This document shows, piece after piece, positions 9,141 to 17,575 of a stretch of 64,000 bases of DNA. Source of the stretch: Aporhodopirellula aestuarii. GTDB taxonomy: Bacteria > Planctomycetota > Planctomycetia > Pirellulales > Pirellulaceae. The stretch spans positions 62,001-126,000 of the forward strand of contig NZ_JAMQBK010000036.1 in NCBI RefSeq assembly GCF_023701485.1, given 5' to 3'. How positions within the stretch are numbered: the first letter of the stretch is position 1; every line of letters starts with the position of its first letter. The position numbers and the translations under genes were made by a program. Below the pieces are notes generated by a model that saw only the letters and a program-made list of their open reading frames with translations, had not been told where the DNA came from and searched no databases.

Positions 9141-9275
9141 GATCGGGGTGAGTGCTTTGCCTAGCTTAAACTTGACGGTTGCTGGAATCGGAGGGATCGC
9201 GCCGTTCCGCTAAAAAGCATAGCGGAACGGCGCGAGCCGCCCGGTCCCACCCCAAGTTTTCATGCTGACAAAGTT
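9141..9275. repeat. Palindromic repeat unit, copy B (after AtpI-like gene)
   Basis: Direct copy of the unit at 7871-8015, again starting right after a stop codon on the minus strand. Its core is a perfect 14-bp stem: 9198-9211 pairs with 9221-9234 around a nine-base A-rich loop. It shares CTAGC-T-AACTTG, GCGGAACGGCGC-AGCC and the CTGA block near the stop with copy A. The two copies thus bracket atpB. Confidence 0.7.
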
Positions 9276-9911
9276 CTAGCTCGGCGTCGGAATGCGGATC
9301 TCGCGAGATAGCGTAATCACTTCAGTCATCAGGAGAACCAAGTGCCATGCTAACACCCAAATACCGATCCTCGTTGGTGATGCGTCCATGTAATAACTGC
9401 TGGATAAAAACAAAGCAACGGTGCCAGCGATGCGAATCATCATTCCGATCAGAAAAGCGTGTCCGAGCCGCTCGATCGCGAGCGCCCGAGGAGACAACGG
9501 CTGCGGAGGAGCATCGTCGTCCTGAATTTCGTCGTTCTCGTTGGATTTTTCGTCCAGACGTTCCCGCTCCGGTCCTTTTTGGGGCTCTAGTGGCGTTCCG
9601 GTGTCCTTAACAGGTTGTTTAGTGGTTGCTAATGCGTTGGTGTTGGGTTCAGGTGCCTCCGGTTCCGGCTCAGAGGGCTCCGGTGGCGGGATGATGATCG
9701 ACCACCCCGGCATGATCGATCCGAACGCGATCATACCGCTGAGCACGGCGATCATCACCATATCGGCCGTTGAGAGCACCTGCGGGGCCTCGTTGTCCGC
9801 GATCGGAACGACCGACCGCTCGTACAGAATTGATCCGCATGCGACAATCAGCCACACCCCCGCGACGACGTAGAGGACTCTTCGATACGGTCGATAGGGG
9901 TAGGTGTCCAT
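9276..9911 (-). CDS. AtpI-like membrane protein upstream of atpB
   Basis: A 211-residue membrane protein with two hydrophobic helices in the first 75 residues, then a Pro/Glu-rich, probably disordered linker (about 75-140), then two more helices. The last pair, with ERLGHAFLIGMMIRIAGTVALF and a following Trp-rich helix, resembles the C-terminal half of ATP synthase protein I, which assists c-ring assembly. Its place directly upstream of atpB supports that reading, but the similarity is seen by eye only. ATG at 9911. A GC-rich hairpin (9942-9948 with 9958-9964) lies in its leader. It could instead be an unrelated membrane protein. Confidence 0.55.
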   Translation of the reverse strand: MDTYPYRPYRRVLYVVAGVWLIVACGSILYERSVVPIADNEAPQVLSTADMVMIAVLSGMIAFGSIMPGWSIIIPPPEPSEPEPEAPEPNTNALATTKQPVKDTGTPLEPQKGPERERLDEKSNENDEIQDDDAPPQPLSPRALAIERLGHAFLIGMMIRIAGTVALFLSSSYYMDASPTRIGIWVLAWHLVLLMTEVITLSREIRIPTPS

Positions 9912-10013
9912 AAGAGGTCAGTGTTCTGGGCAAAGGAGACGGCCCCGGCTTAGAAGTCCGGGGCGAGCTGGCGCGGGAGGTGCCCCCGGCGTTGCCAAAA
10001 CCCTAACCTGCAA

Positions 10014-12731
10014 GTGTCGGAACGAAAACGCCGTTCAAAATTTCCAACTCAGTTCGGGACCCGTTCGAACAACGGAATTCGCTTGGATCAACAACTCCCC
10101 ACATCGCTCTCGGAACGTTGCCAGTGGTGCCTCGCACCTGAACAAACAAATCACGCCCCCGGTGAGTTTGTTTTGTACTGGATGCACAACGCGTTGCGCG
10201 CTCACGAGAATCCCGCACTCGATGTCGCCGAGGCACTCGCTCGTCAAAACGGTTTGCCGCTGTTGATCTATCACGGGCTGTCCGAAAAATACCCGTATGC
10301 TTCGGATCGTCATCACGCATTCATTTTGCAGGGTGCCCGCGACGTCCAGCGGGAAATGGCTGCAGCCGGTTACGCGTATGTCTTTCATCTTGAGCGAGCG
10401 GGGCATCGCGGTGCCCACCTACGAGACCTCGCCCGCCTAGCCGCTGTGGTGGTGACCGAAGCGATGCCGGTTGCTCCATTGGTGCAGTGGACCGAGAGAC
10501 TTCGATGCATCACGAAGACTCCAATCGTCAGTGTCGACACAACTTGCTTGGTTCCTCTTTCGGTCGTCGCCGATTTAGCGAAAAAACGCCACTCGAAAAA
10601 GAATGCAGCTGTCGATCTTGGCGACGACCTGTCTGAGTTCGATTTGGAACAAATCGAGCCCTGGGTCTGCAGGGCGTTTCGCTATCGAGATTTGACCGCG
10701 GCGAGTTACGACGAACGCGTCGCCCGTCCCTATGATCTGTCGCAGGCCATGCAGGACGATCATGTCGATGCGAGCGAATTGCCGGAGCCTTACGTGGGAC
10801 CTTTGGGCTTTGAGCCATTGGATTTGCAAGACGCCTGTTTGGCGCGGTTGATCGGTCAGTGCAAGATCGACCACACGATCGCACCGGTACCAGATTCGCC
10901 GGGTGGTTCGCGAGCCGGGTATGCGCGTTGGGAGGCGTTTCAAGAAAACGGATTACACGCCTACGATCAACGTCGCAACGATTCCGCCGACCCACTCGGT
11001 GGCAGCCGTTTGAGTGCGTATCTTCACTACGGGATGATCAGCCCGTTTCGAATCGCTCGCGAAGCGTTCGCGGCGTCGGGGAATACCGAGGCTGACGGTG
11101 AGAATGAACCGGCGATCGAGGCGGCGATACAGCGGATCGAAAATCCAGCGGTCAAAAAATTCCTTGATGAGTTTTTGATCTGGCGTGAAATGTCGTTTCA
11201 CTTTTGCGAGCTTCACACCGAAACCCTCGACACGCTCGATGCCTGTCCCGACTGGGCGAGTGAATCGCTTCGCAAGCACGCCGATGACGAACGCGAGCAA
11301 ACGCACGACTGGGAAACCCTCGCGCGCGGCAAGACACAGCAGACGTTGTGGGATGCGGCGCAGCGGAGTTTGTTGCGGCATGGCGAACTGCATAACAATC
11401 TTCGCATGACTTGGGGCAAGGCATTCTTGCCGATGACGAAATGTCCGGAACAAGCGTTGTGCTCCGTAGTGGATCTGAACCATCGTTATGCACTCGATGG
11501 TCGCAGCCCCGCGAGCTATGGCGGCATCCTGTGGTGTTTTGGTCAGTTTGATCGTCCATTCGCCCCGGAGTCTCCGGTGTTCGGTGTGGTACGTACGCGT
11601 TCGGTGGCTGAACACGAAAATCGACTGGATGTGAAACGTTTTTCGGATCGCTGCGATCGGCCGATCGCAGCGACGTTGCCGCGCGTCGCAGTCATCGGGG
11701 CCGGCATCGGAGGCTTGATGGCCGCGAGAACATTGGCAGACCATGGCCTGGATGTCCGCGTCTTTGACAAATCGCGTGGCGTCGGTGGTCGGATGGCGAC
11801 GCGTCGCGGTGACGGCATTCCCTCGTTCGATCATGGTGCGCAGTACTTCACGGTCCGCGATGATCGGTTCGCTCGCTACGTCAGGAGCTGGATCGCGAGC
11901 GGAAAGGCGGCGTCATGGATGGGACGGATCGTTGAGCTGCGTCCCGGTGGCGAGATCGTTGCTGAAAAACGGTCGCAGCCGCGATTCGTTGGTTTGCCCG
12001 CGATGAATTCGATCGCCAAGCATCTGGCCAGCGACCTCGATGTCACGCTCGGTTGCCGTGTTGCACAACTCGTTCGCGAGGCCGATGCGTGGGACATTCT
12101 CGACGAGAGCGGAGAATCACGTGGGCAATTCGATCTTGTTGTCACGAACTGTCCACCGCAGCAATCGGCGCCCCTGCTGCAAGGACACACAGAGCTTGCG
12201 GACGTGATCGCGGGGGTTGAGATGGTTCCTTGTTGGACCTTAATGATTCATTGTGACGGATTAGACGATTTGCCATTCGCCGGTGCATTCGTCAACGAGG
12301 GGCCGCTGCGTTGGATCGCCCGCAATGACGCCAAACCGGGACGGGCCAAGTCGACTCCCGGACATGCATCGAGCTGGGTCTTGCACGCGTCAGAGGTTTG
12401 GTCAGCGGAGAATCTCGAAGCCGATGCGGAATGGGTTCGCGATCAGATGATCCACGCGTTCGAGTTGATGCTCGGCCGCAAATTGGGGCAAGTTCATCAC
12501 GCGGTCACCCATCGTTGGCGATATGCCAACACACGCGAAGCGTTACCCCAAAACTGTCTGTGGGATCCGTCGGCGATGCTCGGTGCGTGCGGCGATTGGT
12601 GCGGCGGGCCACGAGTCGAAGGGGCCTTTTTGAGTGGGGCGGCGATCGCCGGAGCGATTCTTCGTCGGTTTACCGTCGATCGTCCCGCAGCGGACAGCCA
12701 TGGGACGATCGCACAGCAATGCATGCAGTGA
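10014..12731 (+). CDS. Class II photolyase-like protein fused to a renalase-like FAD oxidoreductase
   Basis: A 905-residue two-part flavoprotein. Residues 1-540 match class II DNA photolyase: VLYWMHNALRAHENPAL at about 54, the LIYHGLSEKYPYASDRHHAF block, EFLIWREMSFHF, the GKTQQTLWDAAQ block, LRMTWGKAFLPM and LNHRYALDG. Several FAD-site residues diverge: the usual DPNGY reads SPASY and GGxHDRxW reads GQFDRPF. From about 560 a second domain starts with the dinucleotide-binding motif VIGAGIGGLMAARTLADHG, then GGRMATRR and DHGAQYFTVRD. This is the renalase / NAD(P)-binding amine-oxidase family. The frame is continuous with no stop between the domains. GTG at 10014 is the ORF start; no clear ribosome site is seen. 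It could repair cyclobutane dimers or act as a light sensor. Confidence 0.88.
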   Translation: MSERKRRSKFPTQFGTRSNNGIRLDQQLPTSLSERCQWCLAPEQTNHAPGEFVLYWMHNALRAHENPALDVAEALARQNGLPLLIYHGLSEKYPYASDRHHAFILQGARDVQREMAAAGYAYVFHLERAGHRGAHLRDLARLAAVVVTEAMPVAPLVQWTERLRCITKTPIVSVDTTCLVPLSVVADLAKKRHSKKNAAVDLGDDLSEFDLEQIEPWVCRAFRYRDLTAASYDERVARPYDLSQAMQDDHVDASELPEPYVGPLGFEPLDLQDACLARLIGQCKIDHTIAPVPDSPGGSRAGYARWEAFQENGLHAYDQRRNDSADPLGGSRLSAYLHYGMISPFRIAREAFAASGNTEADGENEPAIEAAIQRIENPAVKKFLDEFLIWREMSFHFCELHTETLDTLDACPDWASESLRKHADDEREQTHDWETLARGKTQQTLWDAAQRSLLRHGELHNNLRMTWGKAFLPMTKCPEQALCSVVDLNHRYALDGRSPASYGGILWCFGQFDRPFAPESPVFGVVRTRSVAEHENRLDVKRFSDRCDRPIAATLPRVAVIGAGIGGLMAARTLADHGLDVRVFDKSRGVGGRMATRRGDGIPSFDHGAQYFTVRDDRFARYVRSWIASGKAASWMGRIVELRPGGEIVAEKRSQPRFVGLPAMNSIAKHLASDLDVTLGCRVAQLVREADAWDILDESGESRGQFDLVVTNCPPQQSAPLLQGHTELADVIAGVEMVPCWTLMIHCDGLDDLPFAGAFVNEGPLRWIARNDAKPGRAKSTPGHASSWVLHASEVWSAENLEADAEWVRDQMIHAFELMLGRKLGQVHHAVTHRWRYANTREALPQNCLWDPSAMLGACGDWCGGPRVEGAFLSGAAIAGAILRRFTVDRPAADSHGTIAQQCMQ

Positions 12732-12741
12732 TGCGGCTGGC

Positions 12742-14013
12742 TTAGGTTTCGTCTTCAGCCAGCACGTCGCTGAGTTTTTCCGCTGGACGCAATTCGTACG
12801 TTTGGCCGTTGATCTCAAGCGACACCCGCCGAGAGGTGACGCCGGTGACCTTACCGCGGACCGATCCGATTTCGAATTCGTCGCCGATCTTGAGTTTCAA
12901 CGTCTTGCCCCGCGTCCGCACGTTCATCCACGCGGTCCAATCGTCACGGCCTTGAACGAGCGCGGTCAGGAAGGTTTGCGTGGCGTCATCAAACCCAGGG
13001 GGTGGCGTTTGCGGTGCCGGGGGCGGTGGTGGCGACCGCATTTTGACGACCATCGTTTGGGTCGTCTGGCGACGTGGGTACCCGTTGTCGGTAGCAATCA
13101 CTTGCAGTTCGAACTGGTCGATCATCGCTGTTTTGGTGTCACCATCGTCGTCGGATCCGTCTTCGGTGTTCTCCCGCGGAGGAGTGACGATCAGCCGTTC
13201 CGAATCGGTGTCCCATTCAACCCATTCCGGGAAATAGCCTTCGACGCGAACGCTGACGGAATCGTTCTCGGGGTCGACAAACGGAAACGTGACCGAGTTT
13301 TTCTCGCCCCGGAAGGCAACGATTTGTTCTTCGCCACGATACTGGGGCGGCTGGTTTGGCGGCTGGAACAGGTTGCGGTTCAAGATGACGTCACGTGAGT
13401 CGGCAAGCGAACGAGTGATTCGCCATGACGGAGTTTGCGATGGTGGCGGTGGCGACGCGTCTGCGATTGACATTGAGATGGCGTCTAGTGTGAGCAAGAC
13501 GTTGAGTGTCTCGGCGTTCTCGTTCGTCTTGGCATCGGCGCGGCGGACTCCTTGGCGGACCGGTGCAAATTGCAGTTCGCGGATCCGATGCAGTTGGTCG
13601 CGAGATTGAATCGCATAAACCAAATCGACGAGCCCTTTCAGATTGGTCTTGCCTGAGACGCGAAAGCCAAACTTCGTGTAAAGATCGCCCACGGGAGAGT
13701 CCCCGACCGGATCGACGATGGCATCGGCGATGCCGAGCCGACCAACGGTTTCGAGCAACCAGGACTGGTAAGAACTCTTGGCGACTTCGGTGTCACTCGA
13801 CAGCGATCGGATTTTGTACTCGCCGAGTTGCCGTTCGGCTTCGGCTCCCGCGAGCCATTGGGCTTGCAGGTTTTCGGTTTCGTTGGCCAACGAATTCAGG
13901 CGGTTTTGGCGGAATCGTATCGCGGAGCGGTATTGGTTAAACGCCCACTGGAATCCGATGACCACAAACAGACCGCCGATCGCGATCGACAAATAGCGTT
14001 CACGCTGAGTCAT
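12742..14013 (-). CDS. PilO/GspM-like protein with PilP-like C-terminal domain
   Basis: A 423-residue bitopic protein. It has a short cytoplasmic N terminus, one membrane helix (about 8-25), a coiled-coil-like stretch, then an alpha/beta region (about 60-180) of PilO/GspM type. The middle contains a cadherin-like strand segment (VTFPFVDPENDSVSV onwards) and a Pro-rich linker. The C-terminal 60 residues (KLKIGDEFEIGSVRGKVTGV) resemble the beta domain of PilP/GspC. Its start shares one base with the stop of the PilM/PilN gene (TAATG), so the two are translationally coupled. Family placement rests on order, topology and gene context; sequence similarity in these families is weak. It ends ten bases from the convergent photolyase-fusion gene. 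Confidence 0.6.
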   Translation of the reverse strand: MTQRERYLSIAIGGLFVVIGFQWAFNQYRSAIRFRQNRLNSLANETENLQAQWLAGAEAERQLGEYKIRSLSSDTEVAKSSYQSWLLETVGRLGIADAIVDPVGDSPVGDLYTKFGFRVSGKTNLKGLVDLVYAIQSRDQLHRIRELQFAPVRQGVRRADAKTNENAETLNVLLTLDAISMSIADASPPPPSQTPSWRITRSLADSRDVILNRNLFQPPNQPPQYRGEEQIVAFRGEKNSVTFPFVDPENDSVSVRVEGYFPEWVEWDTDSERLIVTPPRENTEDGSDDDGDTKTAMIDQFELQVIATDNGYPRRQTTQTMVVKMRSPPPPPAPQTPPPGFDDATQTFLTALVQGRDDWTAWMNVRTRGKTLKLKIGDEFEIGSVRGKVTGVTSRRVSLEINGQTYELRPAEKLSDVLAEDET

Positions 14014-15605
14014 TAGGTGGCCTCCGATGCATTGGGAGTCGCCGTTTCGGAATCGGCTGCGGTTTCATCGGTGGTGTCGACGTTCTTTGCACCGGCGTTC
14101 TGTTGTTGCAAAGCTTGCATGCGTTCATATCGTTTTTGACGAACCGTCGCGGGCGCGACGGCAATGGTTTCGGTCATTTGCCAACGATAGGCATCGTCGG
14201 TTGCTAGTTGGGTGACTTTGTCACCGGTGACTTGGTGCGATTCGTCTCGCAGAGCGGTTTCGAACGCGTCGATCACTTCTGGCGATGTGACGAGGCCGGT
14301 AACGACAATACGCCCGCCGCCGCCACGTGAGTTGGAGATCGCAGAGACTTCTTTGACGATCAATTCATCAGCCGCTGGCATGGAGCCCGCCAAACGCTCG
14401 AATTCGTCGAGCCAGTTCACATCACCGTCGAGAAATTGGTCGATCAGTTCCGTCTTGTCGATCATCTTGTCTGAGGACTTCGTCTTTTGCTTCAGTTCGG
14501 CGTTGACGGCGGTTTGTTGTTCGATTTGTTCGTCGAGCCGTGCCAAGTTGCCCCACAACATCCACACGATCGTCATCGCGAGTGCGAGCGGGATGCCGAC
14601 CATGGCGGCAACCTTCCGCTTGTCCGTTTTGACCTCGATCGTGCGGCGTGGGTTGAGAAAGTCGATCAGCTCATTGGCGTTGCCGGCGTCGGCTACGAGC
14701 AATCCGACGAGCGGTGCCAGTCGACCAACCATGGAACCGGTTGACGTGCGAATGCTGTCGTCGGCGCCGACCAGTTCGAGCGGGTCGATCAGGCGAGTTT
14801 CGCAGGGAGCGTCCTGTTGTTGGCTGATCCGTTCGGCCAACAGTTTGATCTCTTCGCCGTGTCGATCTTCGGTACCCCACATGACCACGTTGCAGGGCGA
14901 GCCGACGGCACCACAGGCGATCAAGCTGCGGCGAATTTCTCCGGCGAGCGAATTCGTTCGGGCATGTGAGACTGGGGCCGAGGAGGCGGGATGGGCGGGC
15001 AACCGAACGGATCGGACGAAGGCGATTTCGCCTCCGCGAAGCAAGACGATTTCTGCCTCATCGGCGACGAGGTCGATCAAGGCGATCGTCGGTTGCGATT
15101 CGATATCCGTCGCGGGAGCCGGTCGCGCAACTTTCATCCGGTACAACGCCGCGGCCGCGATCGGTCGCAAGGCCACGCGGTGGAGAGTCCAGCCGGCCGT
15201 TTCGATCGTTTTTTGGATTGGGGTTAGCTGAGTGGGTCCGGTCGCCGCTACGATTGCCTTGATGCCGTCGGTGTCGACGTGCGTGGTGATGTAATCGATC
15301 GCGGCGCTGTCACCTGCCGATGCGAATTGCCGGATCGCTTGGAATCGCACCATATCGGGCAATTCATCCAACGGCACCGGTGGGAATTCCATCTGGCGAA
15401 GTTCGGCGCGATCACGTCCGACGGCAACCAAGCATTCGCCTTTTTCGAGCGAGTGGTCTTTGATCAGATCTTGAAGTGCGGTGGTCAGATCCCGGTCGCC
15501 GATCGGCACGACCGCTGCGGCGCGCAATCGCACCTGGCGGCCGGACTGGTCGGCGGCCACCATTCGGATCTGTTCGTCATCCCAATCGAGAGCAATTCGA
15601 GGCAT
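14013..15605 (-). CDS. PilM/PilN (GspL)-like pilus assembly fusion
   Basis: A 530-residue protein joining an actin-like cytoplasmic domain to a membrane-anchored PilN domain. N-terminal MPRIALDWDDEQIRMVAAD is the usual first strand of PilM/GspL ATPase-fold domains; LVAVGRDRAELRQMEFPPVP and a later IALIDLVADEAEIVLLRGG repeat that fold. A single membrane helix (VGIPLALAMTIVWMLWG) is followed by a coiled coil and a periplasmic ferredoxin-like PilN domain (WLDEFERLAGSMPAADEL). The C terminus is Ala/Thr-rich. Start at 15605 is chosen because residue 1 begins the conserved strand. In type II secretion GspL has this topology in one chain. It is coupled to the next gene at 14013. Confidence 0.75.
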   Translation of the reverse strand: MPRIALDWDDEQIRMVAADQSGRQVRLRAAAVVPIGDRDLTTALQDLIKDHSLEKGECLVAVGRDRAELRQMEFPPVPLDELPDMVRFQAIRQFASAGDSAAIDYITTHVDTDGIKAIVAATGPTQLTPIQKTIETAGWTLHRVALRPIAAAALYRMKVARPAPATDIESQPTIALIDLVADEAEIVLLRGGEIAFVRSVRLPAHPASSAPVSHARTNSLAGEIRRSLIACGAVGSPCNVVMWGTEDRHGEEIKLLAERISQQQDAPCETRLIDPLELVGADDSIRTSTGSMVGRLAPLVGLLVADAGNANELIDFLNPRRTIEVKTDKRKVAAMVGIPLALAMTIVWMLWGNLARLDEQIEQQTAVNAELKQKTKSSDKMIDKTELIDQFLDGDVNWLDEFERLAGSMPAADELIVKEVSAISNSRGGGGRIVVTGLVTSPEVIDAFETALRDESHQVTGDKVTQLATDDAYRWQMTETIAVAPATVRQKRYERMQALQQQNAGAKNVDTTDETAADSETATPNASEAT

Positions 15606-15666
15606 AAAGTTACGGCTGAGTGCTAAAAGTTCATCGGCGGGGCATTCGCCCCGTGAGTTCAATTAC

Positions 15667-15686
15667 CGCCGTTTTCGGCGTTTTTT
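15667..15686 (+). terminator. Small hairpin with T-run (plus-strand orientation)
   Basis: CGCCG (15667-15671), loop TTTT, CGGCG (15676-15680), then six T. In sequence it is a short rho-independent terminator reading on the plus strand, although the flanking genes are on the minus strand. It may stop antisense transcription or be chance. Confidence 0.3.
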
Positions 15687-15782
15687 GCGTGAAAATGACG
15701 CGAGATACTGAGTTAACCCCAGTCTAATCCCACTGGTTCGGTTGATCTCCGAAATTTCGGGCGAGAAGCCAACATCGCGGGG

Positions 15783-17528
15783 CTAGTATCCCCGCAACAC
15801 CGACAACTCGAAGCCCCGACCGAGGTGGGTGAGGTCGCGATAGGCGATCACGCGTGGGTTCAGCGTCGTCGCGTCAATGATCGCTTCGCCGCGGGCGGCT
15901 AAGCCGCTCGTTTCGTCGAACCCGATCACCTGCGCCCGAAAAACGTCCCCACCCGCGGTTACCAGCGGCAGCAACGCCCGCATTTGGTCGAGCGTCACGA
16001 TGCCTTCGGTGAGCGGCCAGGTTTCGTGGGTGCGATCGGCGGAGGAGCCGCCACCGAGCATTCCGGTGCCCGCTCCGGTGGCGTTGCGGGCTTCGAGGAT
16101 CGCCGCCATCGTGTCCGCGTCGACGAGCGAAATGCCTGCCAGGATTTCCGCCGGTGCCTCGTTCAAATTGATTCGTCCGGGTAGCACGTCGACGTCCTGG
16201 GTCGTCAGTTGATCCACCAGCAGCGGCAAATACTCGGCCATCAAGGTCGGGTCGCTGATGAATGGTGACATGTACACCACCGCGTTATCGCCTTCACCGA
16301 TGGTGACTTCCGCGTCGATTAAATCCAGGACCTGGTTGATCTCGATGCCCGCGCCTGCGGTCAGGTCGAGGTCGGCCAACGCATCGACCGTCCAGAATTC
16401 TTTTTCGGAATCATCCTCTGAATTCGAGCCTGAAGGCGCAGTGACTTCGTCCCCTCCGCCGCCTCCCGCGACCGCCAAAATCGCCGCTGAGTTCTCGAGC
16501 GATGATTTGCCGGCCATCCGGTACGCGACGATGAACGACGCAAATCCTTCATCACCCAACGCCGTCAATAATTCGTCGTAGAGCACCTCCAGGTCTTCGC
16601 CGTTGATGTTGACACGGGGATCACCCGCCGCGGTCTTATTGTTCTCGCCGCCGTGAACGGTGAGATAAGAAGCCCAGCCGAGGACGCCCGCGGTGTCGAT
16701 ACTAGCGGCCGTTCGTTGTTGTTCGTCGAGGTCCAAGACCCCGTTGCGATTGGTGTCCGCGCCGAACAAGAGTTGCGGGGTGACGCCACGGACCAACAGT
16801 AATTCCTCGACACTCTGGAGCGGTTTGTTGGGGCACGCGTACGGTGTCGTCAGCGATGAGTAGTATTCGTCTTCACATCCTAGTGGACGCGGCTCGGTGT
16901 CGGTGTCGATCCAATCGAGGATCGCGTCGGCGATCGATTCGTCCATGCCGGGCAACGTCATCAATAGCTGCACCGCGATGTTCTCAGCGTCGAGTGTCTC
17001 GGAATCGCCGAGACTCGCACTTGAGCCGCCGCTGATCGCTTCGCCTAAGATTCCTCCCGCATCGATGCTGCCGCTTGAAAGCGTGGTCAGCATGGAGATC
17101 GCGTCGGAGTTTTCTTCGAGAACGAGCAACGCATTGACGTTGATCCGCGCCGATTCGTTTTGCAATCCGAATCGGATCCCGCCGAGCGATCCGGTGTCGC
17201 TGATCCCCGGTGCGAGTACCGTGAACCGCTGTACCGGTCCATCGACGATGTTGGTGATCGCGACGGCGCGAAACAGCGAGGAGTTTTCATACGTGCCGCC
17301 CATCATATCGCGGTCCGCCGGAGAGCTCGCCAGGATCAGCCGAACCGCTTCGACCCCGGTGTCCACGTTTAACCGAGCTTGCACGAGGTCGCCCTGCAAA
17401 TAGGCGGTTTCGTCAGCGGCGAGCATCAATTCGGTGAACGAATACACTGCCATCGTCGCCACCGCGACGACGATCAGGACGAGTACAAGGAAGAAACCGT
17501 GGCGGCGATGGAAGCGGTTTTGGGTCAT
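15783..17528 (-). CDS. GspK-like minor pseudopilin (type II secretion)
   Basis: A 581-residue protein with a class III prepilin-like leader: a short basic start (MTQNRFHRRHG), cleavage expected between Gly and Phe, then the hydrophobic helix FFLVLVLIVVAVATMAVYSF. The position-5 Glu of major pilins is missing, as in GspK. The large exported region includes a Ca-binding-looking DTNRNGVLDLDEQQ loop and ends with a helix-hairpin-helix-like RINLNEAPAEILAGI segment typical of GspK. ATG at 17528 is preferred to upstream codons because it places the leader correctly. It heads the three-gene secretion-like group, 47 bases after the peptidase gene. It is about twice the size of E. coli GspK, with low-complexity inserts. 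Confidence 0.8.
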   Translation of the reverse strand: MTQNRFHRRHGFFLVLVLIVVAVATMAVYSFTELMLAADETAYLQGDLVQARLNVDTGVEAVRLILASSPADRDMMGGTYENSSLFRAVAITNIVDGPVQRFTVLAPGISDTGSLGGIRFGLQNESARINVNALLVLEENSDAISMLTTLSSGSIDAGGILGEAISGGSSASLGDSETLDAENIAVQLLMTLPGMDESIADAILDWIDTDTEPRPLGCEDEYYSSLTTPYACPNKPLQSVEELLLVRGVTPQLLFGADTNRNGVLDLDEQQRTAASIDTAGVLGWASYLTVHGGENNKTAAGDPRVNINGEDLEVLYDELLTALGDEGFASFIVAYRMAGKSSLENSAAILAVAGGGGGDEVTAPSGSNSEDDSEKEFWTVDALADLDLTAGAGIEINQVLDLIDAEVTIGEGDNAVVYMSPFISDPTLMAEYLPLLVDQLTTQDVDVLPGRINLNEAPAEILAGISLVDADTMAAILEARNATGAGTGMLGGGSSADRTHETWPLTEGIVTLDQMRALLPLVTAGGDVFRAQVIGFDETSGLAARGEAIIDATTLNPRVIAYRDLTHLGRGFELSVLRGY

Positions 17529-17575
17529 CAGGATGGTTGGGCATCTCGCCCGCACTTTGGAAGTTGGTGAACGCG

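Noticed and set aside
9942-9964. GC-rich hairpin read as a terminator
   Set aside because: No T-run on either strand and it lies in the leader between divergent genes; noted only with the AtpI-like gene.
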